Below are positions 1 to 12,056 of a stretch of DNA of 64,000 nt, piece after piece. Both the position numbers and the translations under genes were made by a program. Position 1 is the stretch's first letter. Each line of letters starts with the position of its first letter. The notes under the pieces were generated by a model. It searched no databases, was not told the DNA's origin, and saw only the letters and a list, made by a program, of their open reading frames with translations. Source of the DNA: Imbricaverruca yamaguchii (lineage: Eukaryota > Arthropoda > Thecostraca > Neoverrucidae); the NCBI GenBank assembly GCA_034440575.1, contig JAOTOL010001659.1, positions 3,652,001-3,716,000 of the forward strand. The letters are read 5' to 3'.

Positions 1-1480
1 GGCGGAGGCTCACCAGATCCGAGCTGAATGGATGCTTGCGGCTGTTGGCCGTGAAATTGCGTCGGCTCGAAGATGCAACCGCAAATCTGGGGCGATATAG
101 CCAGGCGGACACCATCCGGCCTTCCAGCACGGGTCAGAGTTGAATACACACCTAAAGTGGAATCGAACTGCCCGTGTTGGGAATGGGGTAGGAGACTGGC
201 TTTTCGAAAATAATGTTTCATTTTGGGTCGATAATCCATGACAATGACGAAAATATGCTTCGTTCGAGAAAAAAACATCTACGAAAATGTTTACAATCTT
301 GTCAAATAATTACCCTCAGGAAATGGAAAAAAAACAAATTCCCTACCACAGACCCGCTGATGTCACTACGTAGCTGGTGGCCTTGGGCCTCGCATCGTTT
401 CTGCCTAAAACGCACGTGATTTGAAACAGCATGAGAAGGTTAGCTACCCTTCCAGCATATGGGGGCCCGCATTGCTTATTTATGCTAATATTTGGGCATC
501 ACCGTATGAAGCTAATTTTTTGCCTTGGTCGGCAATGAGCAAAAATTGGAGGAAAATTGCATAGAGATGATGCTTGGTACCCAGATGCACTCGTAGCTCG
601 TGGCTTACCTATCACATACAAGCTTTATTAGCACCGCTGCAAAGGTCGGATTCAGAGGGAAATTGTCAAAGATAGCACGGAGATGAGGTAGCGACATCTT
701 GACTTATTGTAGGCTGTCTGTTGTGTAGATCGAAACTTCGCAAAATTATTGTGGTCGCCAAACCAGACTTTGAGTCCAGGTTAAATTGTTGGCCTACTCC
801 CTCCAACAATGTCAAATGGTAATCAAAAGGTCCCACGATGCATTTGAAAGTACATATTTGCACTTTTTGCAAGCGAATTATTCTGCCACCTCAAGCAAGT
901 AGAACATAGATGAGGAAGTAGCATTTCTCTTCTACAGATGAATGCTCATAGGCAGTCATTATTTGCAATGCAACTAGTGCAGGTTGAAGTGCAATCTAAG
1001 CAATGACCAACTCCGCATTATGACAACCAAGGCGAGACTGATAGGAACGAGTGGAAAACTATATAATTATATCATCCATCACAATCTCGTATGATTGTGA
1101 CTCCTCAAAATAATTACCACAACAAAATCGTGTGGCTGTGTGGAGTGGCAACGCTGCATATACCACACCCAACAAAGGTGGTATAGGTCCGAACATTGTG
1201 AGGCTGGATAGGGAAATGACAAATTAGCATCAGCATGGAACCAAACCACGGGATTCCACCCCACGCCCCACTGGGAGCTCCAACCACATGCAGCATACAT
1301 CAAAGTGTCTGCATCTTCTCTTCTGGTGGAATTCACCAATTTCCTTCTGCTTACCTTGCAAGGCACACTCGGGAAAAGCTAGAGTGGATTTTGTATAGAC
1401 GTATTGTGGCATTCCGGTACAAAACACCGTTTTCCTCTTCGCCCGTGCTGTGGTTTCAATTCTGATTGGCTTCGCTGAGG
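1..1480. other. No recognised feature
   Basis: Mixed-composition DNA. I found no convincing coding frame, RNA gene or repeat structure. Short open frames here lack any recognisable motif and overlap one another on both strands. Confidence 0.5.
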
Positions 1481-1481
1481 C

Positions 1482-1605
1482 CTGTTTACACGCGGCAGAA
1501 TACCGGCTGACTGCCGGCTGAATCCTGTCGTAAGCAGAACCGGGCAGAACCCGGCACAACCGAGCACAATCGAACAGAACCCGACGTCGGCGATGTCCGC
1601 AACCT
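1482..1605. repeat. Degenerate CCGGC/CAGAACC tandem tract
   Basis: Short variants of CCGGCTGA, CAGAACCCGGCA and CACAACCGAGCA follow one another, forming a GC-rich imperfect tandem of about 14-18 bp period. It overlaps a minus-strand open frame of about 140 codons, which I take to be a by-product. It could instead be the end of a mobile element. Low confidence. Confidence 0.4.
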
Positions 1606-1884
1606 CTGACGGCGCAGCATAAATGGATGACGTCACGCAATGTATTAGCCACGGCGATTATGGTCTCACAAAGTCATAAAGTGTTCTGACCAATCAGGGT
1701 AGAGTTCAGTGAATCAGTTAATCAGAGCCACATTGGACATGCGTTTGAACGAGAGATGATATATGGAGGTACGGTAAAGGGGAGATGCTATCAAGAGATG
1801 CTGTAAATGTGGGATACTATGCGCCTGGATTAAAAGACCATACCTGCCTGCGTAGAAGGGTTTGCACCTACTGGGATAAATCTC

Positions 1885-2855
1885 ACCCACCCACCACATT
1901 CTTGTGTAAACACATTGAATGAGGACTCCTCACAATATCAGCAGGCAGCCTATTCCATTGATCATCCACTCTTAGACTGAAAACCTGTTGGCGTTTGCTT
2001 AGTTGCCCTACACATTGACTTATCCAACCTGAAATGATGCCCACAATGTGATGCTCTAAATAGAAGAACATCATTTAAAAATGGCATTATCTAATCCATT
2101 AGCGAGTTTATACTTTTCAGTCATATCACCCCCGAATCTCAAATGCTTCAGTGAGTGCATATCTAATGTCATAAGACTTTCTCTATAGTATATGTTACCT
2201 AGTCCACTGGTCAGCCTAGTGGCTTTGCGCTCCTCTTATAGCATATCTATATGTGCCTCTTTGTACCTCTTTACTACTAAAGTACGGGCTCCATGCCAGT
2301 GCGGAATATTCAACACGTAGGCTAAGTACAGTTTTTTTTCATGACTTCCTCGCTCTTATACCTCATTATCCTAGTAATAATTCCCAGCATTCTGATTGCC
2401 AGTTTGTTGTTGTTTGTTTACTGGGTGGTTCACCACGCACTTTCTGCACATTCACGGCTAATGGCGCCGCCCACACTGTTTCGCCGGTGGGCCGCGGGAT
2501 TGGGAAATGTCCTGAGCGGCGCTAGTGTCGAACTCGGGACCTTTGGTACCCATAGCCCGACACCTTAACCACTCGGCCATCCCCGCCCCTGATTGCCTGT
2601 TCTTAGCTGAGGTACATCATTTCTCTGCTTTGAGGTCATTTGAAAATAGCACACCTAAGTATTTTCTTCGTCACTAACACTGCAGTTCCTTTCCTCCTTG
2701 TGTATATCTGAATGCCTCTACTCCAAATCCCGGATACATAACTTCACACTTTCCATAGCTGAAAGATATTTCCGATTGACCATCCCACCTTTTTAGGTCC
2801 TCCAAGTCTAGTTTAATATTACTGGATTTATCACAACTGTTAACCACTCCTACAT
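1885..2855 (-). mobile_element. CR1/L2-like non-LTR retrotransposon RT remnant
   Basis: Read on the minus strand, the segment carries the second half of a non-LTR reverse transcriptase in order, broken by stops and frame changes. First comes a block with LDLEDLKRWDGQSEISFS and YGKCEVM (the thumb-side 'L..W...W.MSFN..KC.VM' region). Next is YLGVLFSNDLKAEK (the 'DLGV..SNDLK' block). Next is AEYSALAWSPYFSSKEVQR (the 'LEYA...WSPY...I..LE.VQRR' block). Last is QVFSLRVDDQWNRLPADIV, the usual C-terminal 'R..FS.RVVD.WN.LP..VV' tail. The tail order is typical of CR1/L2-type LINEs. The palm with the YADD motif is missing, so this is a 5'-truncated dead copy. The reading continues across a SINE inserted at 2401-2588 once that SINE and one target copy are removed. 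Family-level placement is inference. Confidence 0.75.
2401..2588 (-). mobile_element. tRNA-derived SINE inserted in the LINE remnant
   Basis: On the minus strand the 5' end resembles a class II (Ser/Leu-like) tRNA, with GGGGATGGCCGAGTGGTTAA, a good A box TGGCCGAGTGG at 2579-2569 and a decayed B box AGTTCGACACT at 2534-2524. A GC-rich unrelated body follows and ends in an A/C-rich tail (AAACAAACAACAACAAAC). The 9-bp direct repeat CTGATTGCC lies at 2392-2400 and 2589-2597, exactly outside the element, as expected of LINE-driven retroposition. The acceptor stem does not close, so this is not a functional tRNA gene. Length of about 188 bp is normal for a SINE. Confidence 0.82.
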
Positions 2856-2859
2856 GGGC

Positions 2860-4685
2860 AACACGTTTGGAGAAAATTTAGAAAAGGTTTCGACAAAGAT
2901 TTCCCAAATCATTTCTGACAACTCCATTATAATTACACATGATCACCAAGTCATTGTGTCGACTCCAAGAATACCAGATGATGTTTATTCAACCAAGATT
3001 GAAAAAAAAGTTCTCCAATTCACTGTAAGTTGGGTTCTCGAAGATTGTTCGACCATGCCGGGATAAATTGCGAAGTTCTCCACGCTGCATCCACACTCGG
3101 CGTACGCGTAGAACGGCCAAGGTCTCCAATCACGCTGCGGCATGCGTCATTATTCTATGGGCAAACTGGGCAGTGCGAGAGGTGAGATCGCAACGTGCCT
3201 CACTTATTGCATGCATAACACTGTCATAACATGAGCGGTATACATTCGGTGGGATGCATTGTGACGCACAATTAATAGTGCATGAAAGTCTTATAAAAGT
3301 GTTAAACAAGACATTCAAATGTGTGAGAATCAAAAGGCAGTCTTTGAACAGCTATACTATCATGGCTGACATGTACCGTCTATTAAAGGTGAGTGCACGT
3401 GCCCTATTTTCCGGCATAGTGCAAAGTAAAAATCACCATTGCTCGCATTTCTACCTCTAAACCTGGCCCCACGAATTATGTAAATAATATTCTTGAAGTT
3501 GTTTCCATTACTGCAGTGGTGAGCTCACGTGGTGATTTGCTGACATTAAAGGAACAATACTGGTATAAGAAGCATGTTCTACACCAGGGATGGAGTATCC
3601 GACACTGTTGGAGGGACCCAGGATCATCAACCTATTGGCCCCATTAACTTCTTGCTCTTGTAAAATGAGAGCCCTATGGGGTGGGTCCTAGCAACTAAAT
3701 TGGCGGACTTCATTATTCCATCCATGCATTGCACCGCACCAATAATTTTCAAACTGATTAACTCATGTTGTTCATACATGATTTAAAACATTAGCCCTAT
3801 AACGGTCAGGAGCGGACCCATGAATTTTCACGGGGAGGGGGCGGGGCTCGTCTGAAGTATCACTCGTCTGAAGATACATGACTAATGCAAAATTGCTTAA
3901 TATTTGTCTCAATTTCCCTTCAACTTTCAGGGAAAATTCATTGAAGTTTAAAATATTCCTCTTCTTTCATTACGGGTTTATGTCCTGAGGTGAGCTATTT
4001 TTGGATAGCATCCGCCGTTAGGATAGATCGGCCATGGGTCACCAGTGCTACCGTTCGGCGCTTTATCTCATGTCTCGCTTCGTTGACGTTGGCACCTCCG
4101 GCTCTTGACGGTTGACCAGAGCCAGTCCCAAGGCCGAACTACTTCAGCGGCGGTTGCTATCGGCGAAAATAGTACACCACACAAAATAAACTTCAAAATA
4201 AATGATATCAAGCAGCATATAGTTAAACGTGGAAGTGGATGACATTTCACCAACATGTGAACAGCAAGCGGGACAAATATGGAGCATTTTTGCGAAAGTG
4301 ATTCCATTGTGTTCTTTTCTTTTCCATTGCATGTTTTATTCACTGCCATTATTTTCTCTCTCACCACCCTTGCGCACCAGCAATGCTGTGCATGCACCTT
4401 GCGCGACGGGAGGTCCCACCAGCACATTGGTGCGTTTCGGAGAGATCTCGTCGCGATCCCAACTTCGCGAACTTAACTATGCGTCAGGCTACCCCGCACA
4501 ATGCTCGCACAGGCATTGGTCCATAATAACCACAGCTTCTACTGCAGGCGGATGCATCGTCGCCGTGGACGAGGCGGAAGTCGCACAGTGCGCTGCATTG
4601 GGAGCGTGGTCTGGTACTGCTGTGGGCTGTGGTACACAGCGGTCCGGCGCAGATGGTGCGGCGTCCGTGTAAAGTGCCGCTGGCG
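2860..4685. other. No recognised feature
   Basis: Ordinary AT-moderate sequence with scattered short open frames on both strands. A G-rich patch (GGGGAGGGGGCGGGG) lies near 3831-3846. No family, RNA gene or tandem structure was recognised. Confidence 0.45.
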
Positions 4686-4689
4686 TCCC

Positions 4690-4985
4690 TCCAGCTACTC
4701 GGTGTCCATTTGGTGGTTGGTTGTTGTTGTTCGCGTTCGGCGGTTTGGTGGTGTTGCGTGTGCTGTGTTGCCGGGTGTGTTGTTGTTTTTGTTTGTTGGG
4801 TGGTGGGCCTGTGCGGCGCGTCGTTCGGTGTAGTGGTTCGGGGGGTTGTTGTTGTTTGCGGTGTGTTTTGAGGTTTTTAGTAATATAATGTGGTTTGTGG
4901 CCGTGTCGGTGGGGTGTGGTGTTGTGTGTTTTGGGTGTTTGTGGTGTGTGGGTGTGGTGTTGTGGGTTTTGGGTGTGTGTTTGGT
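4690..4985. repeat. G/T-rich low-complexity tract
   Basis: The plus strand is almost free of A and poor in C: runs of GTTGTTGTT, GGTGTGG and TTGTTTGTTGGG make an imperfect GT/GGT/TTG sequence of about 300 bp. It opens several overlapping frames (valine/cysteine/glycine-rich on plus, threonine/asparagine/histidine-rich on minus) that are compositional artefacts. Confidence 0.75.
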
Positions 4986-4989
4986 TTGT

Positions 4990-5945
4990 CCATCCAGAAT
5001 GCTAGAATCATTAATCTTGTTCCACTCTTGAGAATGATATTCAACCACATTGATTATATTCCTTCATTGTGCATACTATCCTCTACCGTACGATATTTCA
5101 TAACTTTCCTCACATGCAAAGGTATTCCACTCATATCCTTGCCTTCCTTTGATGAGCATGCATACTGTAACCTGTCAGCGCAAATTCTTGCAAGTTATCT
5201 CGAAAAAAAAACGCTTGCGGTAAGCCATGCCGCAGTCAGGCACACAACACTCAGCTTTTGAAGCAACATATGTGCGTGCAGTTCCACAAGTATGTCCCCA
5301 ACACTTCAGTCAAGTATATGCCATGGGAGTCTGTCAAACCCTTGTTCATTTGTTGGAAGCTTTCCACAAAATGCATCTCGATGAAATGCAATAAGCCATC
5401 TCAAATGAAAGCCGCAAACTTACGTCGTTCAGTCTGTACGCACACCATAGACACCTAATCACGACTTCGCCAAGTGGAGGCAGGCGCCAGAGTTTTCAGC
5501 AGCTCCATGCGCACCCTTTAGTTACATGCATTTAACTTGAAATGCAATGGACCTGGAGATTTTTGCGGGATTATATCGACTGTGCTCATTCACAGAGGGG
5601 TCAGAATGCACAGTAATATAACATCAACGCAACATACATAAAATCATCAGAAAATCAACACAACACCAGAACATACATAAGTTCAGCTGCTCACATGGCG
5701 TCTGTGTATGGTTCGGATACATTACATTCTATCTGTTGAGCTCGGAAGGTCACCGGGGCCTTCAGTGGGCTGCCATGTTTATGACTCGCCGACACATTCA
5801 TTCCCCAGTGGAACGTTGGCCACGGTTATTTCCGGAATTTCATAAAGTTCGCGCTGACCGACAGCCGAGGGGCAAGCCTTGCCATGAATACAGATGGTGC
5901 AAACGTGGGATCAACTCCCGGGTGCATTATCAGGAGCAAGCTGTA
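4990..5945. other. No recognised feature
   Basis: Unremarkable sequence; no recognised coding similarity or repeats. Confidence 0.45.
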
Positions 5946-5947
5946 TG

Positions 5948-6026
5948 GTATGTATGCATACATACACACACATATATATATATGCATATGCATACATATA
6001 CATGCATATATTTACATGTATATACG

Positions 6027-6083
<57 letters not shown>

Positions 6084-6114
6084 GTGTGTGTGTGTGTGTG
6101 GGTGGGTGGGTGGA
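5948..6114. repeat. Compound AT / GT / GGGT microsatellite
   Basis: Imperfect TATGCATA/ACAC start, then a pure AT run of about 50 bp, then a GT run, then three GGGT units. The internal order (AT, GT, GGTG) suggests stepwise unit replacement at one locus. Confidence 0.95.
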
Positions 6115-6217
6115 TTTCTGTGCATTTCTGCATGATGTGCACCAGTGGTGGCTAAAACAGCACTCTGATCACAGTCTGCAGACAGCATTTAATCATACAA
6201 CTGAGGCACCGTAGGGA

Positions 6218-6505
<288 letters not shown>

Positions 6506-6509
6506 CAGA

Positions 6510-6900
6510 GAGCAAATGATGCGGAAGCGTCTGTCGTCCTCGGGGTGACATCACTACATTAGCATCATCACCGTTCCATAATGATGAGATTGTAGCCAAT
6601 TATTGGATAATGATAGATAGTTGAAATTATCCTGGTAACCAGTAACTGGAATAGTTATATCATTATGATGAGAACACAATTTCGTAGCAGCAATGCCCCG
6701 ACATTTCTGTATTATGTCTTCTTCCAGGGTAAAAACCAAACAAGTTATGCCATCAGAACGGAAACAATGCACGTCACAAGATGATGCTTTCAGTAGGAAT
6801 GTAGCCATATTCATGTAGCTGCAACATAATATTTCTTATTATCATGGCATTATGAACGCCGGATGCAACTATTCGAGAACAACTGGCACATGCATATTTT
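6510..6900. other. No recognised feature
   Basis: No supported gene or repeat. Confidence 0.4.
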
Positions 6901-6904
6901 TACG

Positions 6905-7325
6905 GCAGGCCTTATGTCTCAAACAATAGTTTCAGACGTTTGCCTTGAGTTCGAGACGATCGATTCCACATGACCGGCAAATGTGAGCTTCGTGTCTAGA
7001 GTGACTCCCAGGTCTCGTGCGTACCCTGGTCGGGTGCTCCAACGTAGTGCTATCTAAGGAGCACGGACTAGACATAGGCGATTTGCGCAGACTAAAGGAC
7101 CGAACACCAACACCAGACAGAGATGGGCTCAACATCCAGTTACAATGCGAAACAGCCATCGAAACATTCAACACCCTGGTGGAGCTTAATAGTGGCAGCA
7201 TAGAGTGCGCAGCTTGTCCACATGTGTATAGGAATGCCATCTGTAAAGAACATAGTTGTGTTCGGGGTTCCAGAAGGAAGTATACGTTGACCACGTATAC
7301 TTCCTTCTGGAACCCCGAACAAAAC
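6905..7325 (-). mobile_element. Second non-LTR retrotransposon RT remnant
   Basis: Minus-strand frames carry FGVPEGSI (the RT 'GVPQGS' motif) at about 7320-7297. Next is a damaged block ending YAATIKLHQGVECFDGC, at the position of the catalytic YADDT-x-L-H motif. Last is RDLGVTLDTKLTFAGHV at about 7012-6962, the 'DLGV.LD.KLTF..H' block. The order is right for a LINE RT of jockey/CR1-type organisation. The catalytic aspartates are lost and at least two frame changes are needed, so it is inactive. The GVPEGSI part sits in the left half of a perfect hairpin (7259-7321). Confidence 0.62.
7259..7321. repeat. Perfect 29-bp inverted repeat with 5-nt loop
   Basis: The arm 7259-7287 is the exact reverse complement of 7293-7321; the loop is TGACC. 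The arms carry the RT GVPEGS-encoding sequence of the surrounding LINE remnant, so the second arm is an inverted copy of LINE sequence. The right arm probably arose by template switching or inversion at a break. Confidence 0.95.
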
Positions 7326-7329
7326 TGGA

Positions 7330-8915
7330 CAGTCAATTGCCGTGCACTACGACGCGCTGAGTCAGATTGGGAAGATCAGAACAATTCTACGACAAGGCAC
7401 GGCGAACAACGTTACAAACATTTTGTCATTTGTAAGGCAAGAATTTGTTATCCCCATATATGTTCGATAGATGGCCAGAAAACAGAGGCTCTCGACCATC
7501 ACACATGTTTGCATTCTTGTCACCCATCAGAGAAAAGCAAGATCCACTACCATCAACTAACTATACCATTCAATGTGCCCGGACTAACTAGATACAGATC
7601 TGGATTCTTATGGCACTGGTATGACAATTATGGACACTATGACAATACACCAATCAACCTCGAAGAATAGTGGCGCTATGATGCTTCGTTGAAACTATTC
7701 GCAAAGGATGGTGGCACCAACAAACCGATATCCCTGGATTATTCAATCTCGAAGACCATCCGTGGAATATCCAATACAATGTTAGTTGCTATGCAGAAAT
7801 TTCGAAAAGATAATCTATGAGTACTCAACCAAGCTTCCTGGAGGACCAAAACATAACTTGACGCTAAGACATTGTCAATGTCTTGCTTAAAATGCCATCT
7901 GTCACTAGAAACTGACAATTTACGACAGTTATGGCTATTAACGCAATGAAAATATTCGTTCATATCACTCTGAGAGATTGGCCTGTGTCATCGTACATGG
8001 ACATTTCCAAAACCATCGATCCTGATCCGTCACGATGTCTCTGTCGATACAGCTATTGCACATTACATTGAAAGAGATCTAGGAACTATGCACGGCCGCT
8101 AAAGCCATTACACAGATGTTCCAGACAGCTTGTTCTCCAGACACTCTTGAAATACGACTGCAGCGACACTGATACGCAATTGGAATGCAATATCATTGAG
8201 TTTCTGACTTCATGTATGGACAGTGGCTAGGCAAAATTCCCTTTCCTTCCGAGTCACTGAAGACTTGCATTGTTTTCCTCGCATGCTGAGCATGCCCTTT
8301 CGATGATGCTTGGGTACCGAGTGTCTACCCAGTAATTGTGTAGGCAGTATTCCCCGCTTTGTTTTCTCCCCTAAATTTGCTTCATATATTTTTATTTTGG
8401 GCAGCTCATTCCCTGTTAGCCGTTCTTGTTGGATACCATCTAATTGGATTGCAAAGTAACACTTTCCCAGTCATGTACTATGAACCATAGTGTACCCGTA
8501 CCTTTGACCTAGAGATGTTGACATTCATCTTCGATGTTTTGCGGACACTGCTGCTACTGCCTCTTTATCATGTGAGTAATAGCTGTATCAAGACATAGGT
8601 ACATCAGAAATAGTCTTCTTGGCTCTTCGATCTCTGCACAATTGAAGGTTGGACCACATTGGTGTGATTTTATCGTGTGATGAACAGACCAGCTTGTTTG
8701 TCACAAAGCGCAACAGTTCGCCAAGAACCAATACCATTTTCACTTGCCTAATCTCAGAGTTTGTTTAGCATAGTATATTGCACAGCCTTGCACATTTCAC
8801 AAGTGTATTAGAATGGAGGATACCATTCTAGCACATATTCACTGTTAATTTATTGACTTAAATAACATACTCATGCAATAGAACTTCTTCTTCCATACGA
8901 CAATGGTAAGATTGT
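7330..8915. other. No recognised feature
   Basis: There is an open frame of about 110 codons on plus to 7670 past the hairpin, and short ones on minus, without recognisable motifs. Some of this may be more decayed LINE sequence, but I cannot show it. Confidence 0.4.
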
Positions 8916-8917
8916 CT

Positions 8918-8920
8918 TAC

Positions 8921-8985
<65 letters not shown>

Positions 8986-9022
8986 TTATATATATGTAAA
9001 TATGCATACATGTGCATATATA

Positions 9023-9066
<44 letters not shown>
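8918..9066. repeat. AT microsatellite with internal TATGCATA segment
   Basis: Two pure AT runs are separated by about 40 bp of GTCTTATATATATGTAAATATGC-type sequence. Confidence 0.95.
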
Positions 9067-9069
<3 letters not shown>

Positions 9070-9070
<1 letters not shown>

Positions 9071-11280
9071 CATAGCCAATGCACTTGTGATGTGTTAGCA
9101 TTTAACTTCCAAAAGATTTACGAAGGCGGCGGGCCGGTGCCGTTGGCGTGTGTGATATTACACCCACCCGGTTACCGAACACTGGGCTAAGAATAGCGCT
9201 GGCATTGGTGGCGCCAGAGTCGTCCCTCGCCTAGCGCTGACGTCCCCGTCGTTGATATGGAAGCCGTATTTCTGGCGTCTTCGCTTTGCTGCACGACTGT
9301 TCTGGCCATTCTTTCCCCGCACCTGATCGCGTTCATTCTGTGTGACAAGTCGTCTTGCATCTTGTGTGACAAGTATTATTGTGGTGCATCGGCCGGCCGA
9401 GGTGCTCAGGCGTCGAGCAGCCCTTCCGCAGCTCTGTTTTACGTCCATTGGTCACATTGTGGTCAATAAAACGTCATTTTATGCCAGCCTTCTCTCTCGC
9501 TTGGCGTAAAGCTTCCCAGGGTTTTCTCGCCTATCGTTTTCTTTCCAAACCATGGAACACCTTCATGCTTTTCGGTGTGATCGAATGTCAGGAAGAATGT
9601 TAAGTCGTCCGTTGTTGTTTTCCTTGGTCTTCTACGTTCCACTGCTTCGCATGCTTATGCCGGACAGCGTGACTTGTTTTCGCTTGCTTATCGTCTAAGA
9701 CTAAGTTTGAAGTATCTCCTTGGCAGGTGCTGACCAGGCGTTCAGTAAATTTCGGGTGCCCTAAGCCATTTTCCGATCATTTGTGTATAATATTTCGCAA
9801 CCAAAAGAGTCTTGAGGATCATAGGTGGTATACCTTATCTTAGCAGCTGCCACACCAATGTTCGATTGAACACCATTGATTTATGACATGTTTAATCTAG
9901 CTTTAAGAGAATGGTGGTACCGGCATCCGTTCCAATGCGCGTACAGTCAACCTCACCTTCAGCAATGCTACTCTCCCACTCAATTATTGCTTAGGATGGT
10001 GCGACTTGATCCTCTCAACGAGCCCAGTGATTCAATGAGATCTTCTCCCGACCACTGGATTTTGCTGGAAAAAGCGAGACCACTTTTCAAGCAGTTTCTC
10101 CAAGTCAAATATAAAGCTTTGATTGTCCGGATAGGACTTACATTGTCGCACGTCCGCGTCATCCTCGTGGAAACGTGAACGAAAAAGAACTCATGGAAAG
10201 GAAGTTATTTAAGTCCCACTATGTGAGGTTAATGAAGAAAGATTCCACGTGGACGGGATTTTGTGACCAAAGAACTTCCTCTGCGCTATTGCTCGGGAAG
10301 TGTCAAGATAATGTTAGATATATACAAGGAACACAGGACATCTTCGTTTAAGGAGAGGTGGCATGCGTACTGAGATTCGCCGTGGTTATACAATTCTGCA
10401 TTCAAGAGTAAATTCCCAATGTGTGGACACACAAAGCAGTCATGTGTATTGCATACAGAGGTTGACCTCTTAACTCCAACAATGTCTTCAAGTATTTTGC
10501 TCCTACTGAGCTTGTGACTAAGAGGTTCTTTTGCTCTATTTGTTTTTGCTCTTGAATGGTTCCTTGGCTATGTTGCTTGATATCATCTGAATTGACCGGA
10601 AATGTTTGGTACCGCCGCATCAATGATACTAAATGCTATTATCGTACCATTTTTTGTCAACAGAGGTTCGTACACATTCACGTTCAGTCACAACATTCAC
10701 TTGCCATTTTGGTTTGCTATAACTCCGGAGATGGCAACATAACACCTTGGTTGCAATGCAACACCTGAGCCATCGGCAGTAACGAGACTGAAATTTATAT
10801 TTAAATAAAACCGTTCGATGTATTGCCCAGGTTTCAGCTATGCCTTCATCAGGGAGGCAATAGGCGATAAAGGCAATGACCGAACCGTAGGCAAATATAC
10901 CGTAAAGGTTTAATATCAATATCAATTTACGTCCGATTGCCATCGATCTCCCAACCGCAATAGAACACCTTAATAGCTTCGATGCCGCAATATGCCACCC
11001 AATTAGATTCTGAATATGCTCCAGAAAAGAGTCCGGGTATATGCGGCGATTCCTGCCGCTGCGCAGTCAATGCCTAGTCTGAGCGGCAGAGATCAGAATT
11101 TTGAAATTATCCATGGGCCATTTTTGCCTTGGCACTAGCAGTTCTCAGATATTCAAGTAACTAGGCAGAGTTTGCGCTTTAATTAACTTATTGCGAGCAA
11201 CTGGCAATGCAAGAGATCAGTTCAAAATGCACTGCAATTCCTGGTTCACAACTGCTCGAATTCGAATATGTAATTATTGG
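9070..11280. other. No recognised gene; GC-rich start at 9120-9480
   Basis: The 9120-9480 part is GC-richer and ends with an AATAAA at about 9466-9471. It has open frames on both strands (70-96 codons) with no motif I recognise. A solo LTR or an old exon are both possible. The remainder shows nothing. Confidence 0.35.
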
Positions 11281-11289
11281 AGAGGCTCG

Positions 11290-11440
11290 ACAAGGCATTG
11301 CAGGCACACAAACTCCCGAGAACTCCTACAGGCACACAAACTACAGCAACCATACCTACGAAATCAGGAGTGGCTTCAGAAGGTATTACAGGCACACAAA
11401 CTCTTGAGAACTATAGCAACTATTCCTATCAACTCAGGAG
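11290..11440 (+). repeat. Short imperfect tandem with CAGGCACACAAACT core
   Basis: CAGGCACACAAACT recurs three times (near 11300, 11328 and 11389), with partly similar sequence (GAGAACT, CAGCAACC/TAGCAACT) after it. This suggests two or three rounds of local duplication. Confidence 0.65.
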
Positions 11441-11694
11441 GGACCAGTGTCAAAATAACATCTAATTATAGCTTTCATTGTCGACAGAAAAGTCACATAA
11501 GAGCACAAGCCGTCGTATCCATTAGCATCTGAATGAACATGTATTCAACATGCACCGGCTGTGGGGTCGCCCCCGCCCCGCAGTGTCAAAGTGGGGTTAG
11601 CACTTAACCCGCTGTGCCCCGGTTCGTATGGGGCTCCAACACACACATTCCAATTTCGTCCTCGTCTGGACAATATCAAAGCCACGCAAACCCA

Positions 11695-12056
11695 TTAACA
11701 CGCGCCCTGGAGGGGGGGCGAAATCCGCCCACCCCTCCGATTTTTCGTAGATAACTCCAGATTTTACCGGCCGATATTCGCCATTGTTTGTGTACCTGCC
11801 AATAAATTTCCGGCGCGTTGTTTAAAGTAAGAAAAATGAAAATCGACCGAAAGTTTTTCGAGTTAGAGGTCGCTAAAGTCAAAACATTTTCTCAGTGCCA
11901 GATCACAAATATCGTCGCTGATGCGCTTCCCGTATATTAGCAAAAAGGAAGTGTTCCTGGCAAAACTAGCGACTTGTTTGATGTTCATTGGCATGCTACA
12001 TTGTTCCAGAGTCATGTCAAGTCACCGAGGTCAAGTCAGGTCAAGTTCATAATAGG
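11695..12056 (+). mobile_element. TTAA element family A, copy A1 (5' part)
   Basis: It begins TTAACACGCGCCCTGGAGG, followed by a GC-rich hairpin (GGAGGGG...GGGCGAAATCCGCCC...CCCCTCC) and then runs co-linear with A2 and A3. It stops at 12056, where A2 begins at a TTAA in the middle of the sequence that A2 itself continues as GTTCATGACAGGCTAATGG. No right end was found. It carries AGGTCAAGTCAGGTCAAG near its end. It is non-coding. Confidence 0.8.

Noticed and set aside
2524..2588. Minus-strand tRNA gene (Ser/Leu-like)
   Set aside because: No closed acceptor stem, decayed B box, and a SINE body with A-rich tail and target duplication follows.
9120..9480. Solo LTR ending near an AATAAA
   Set aside because: No matching TG...CA ends with target duplication could be found.
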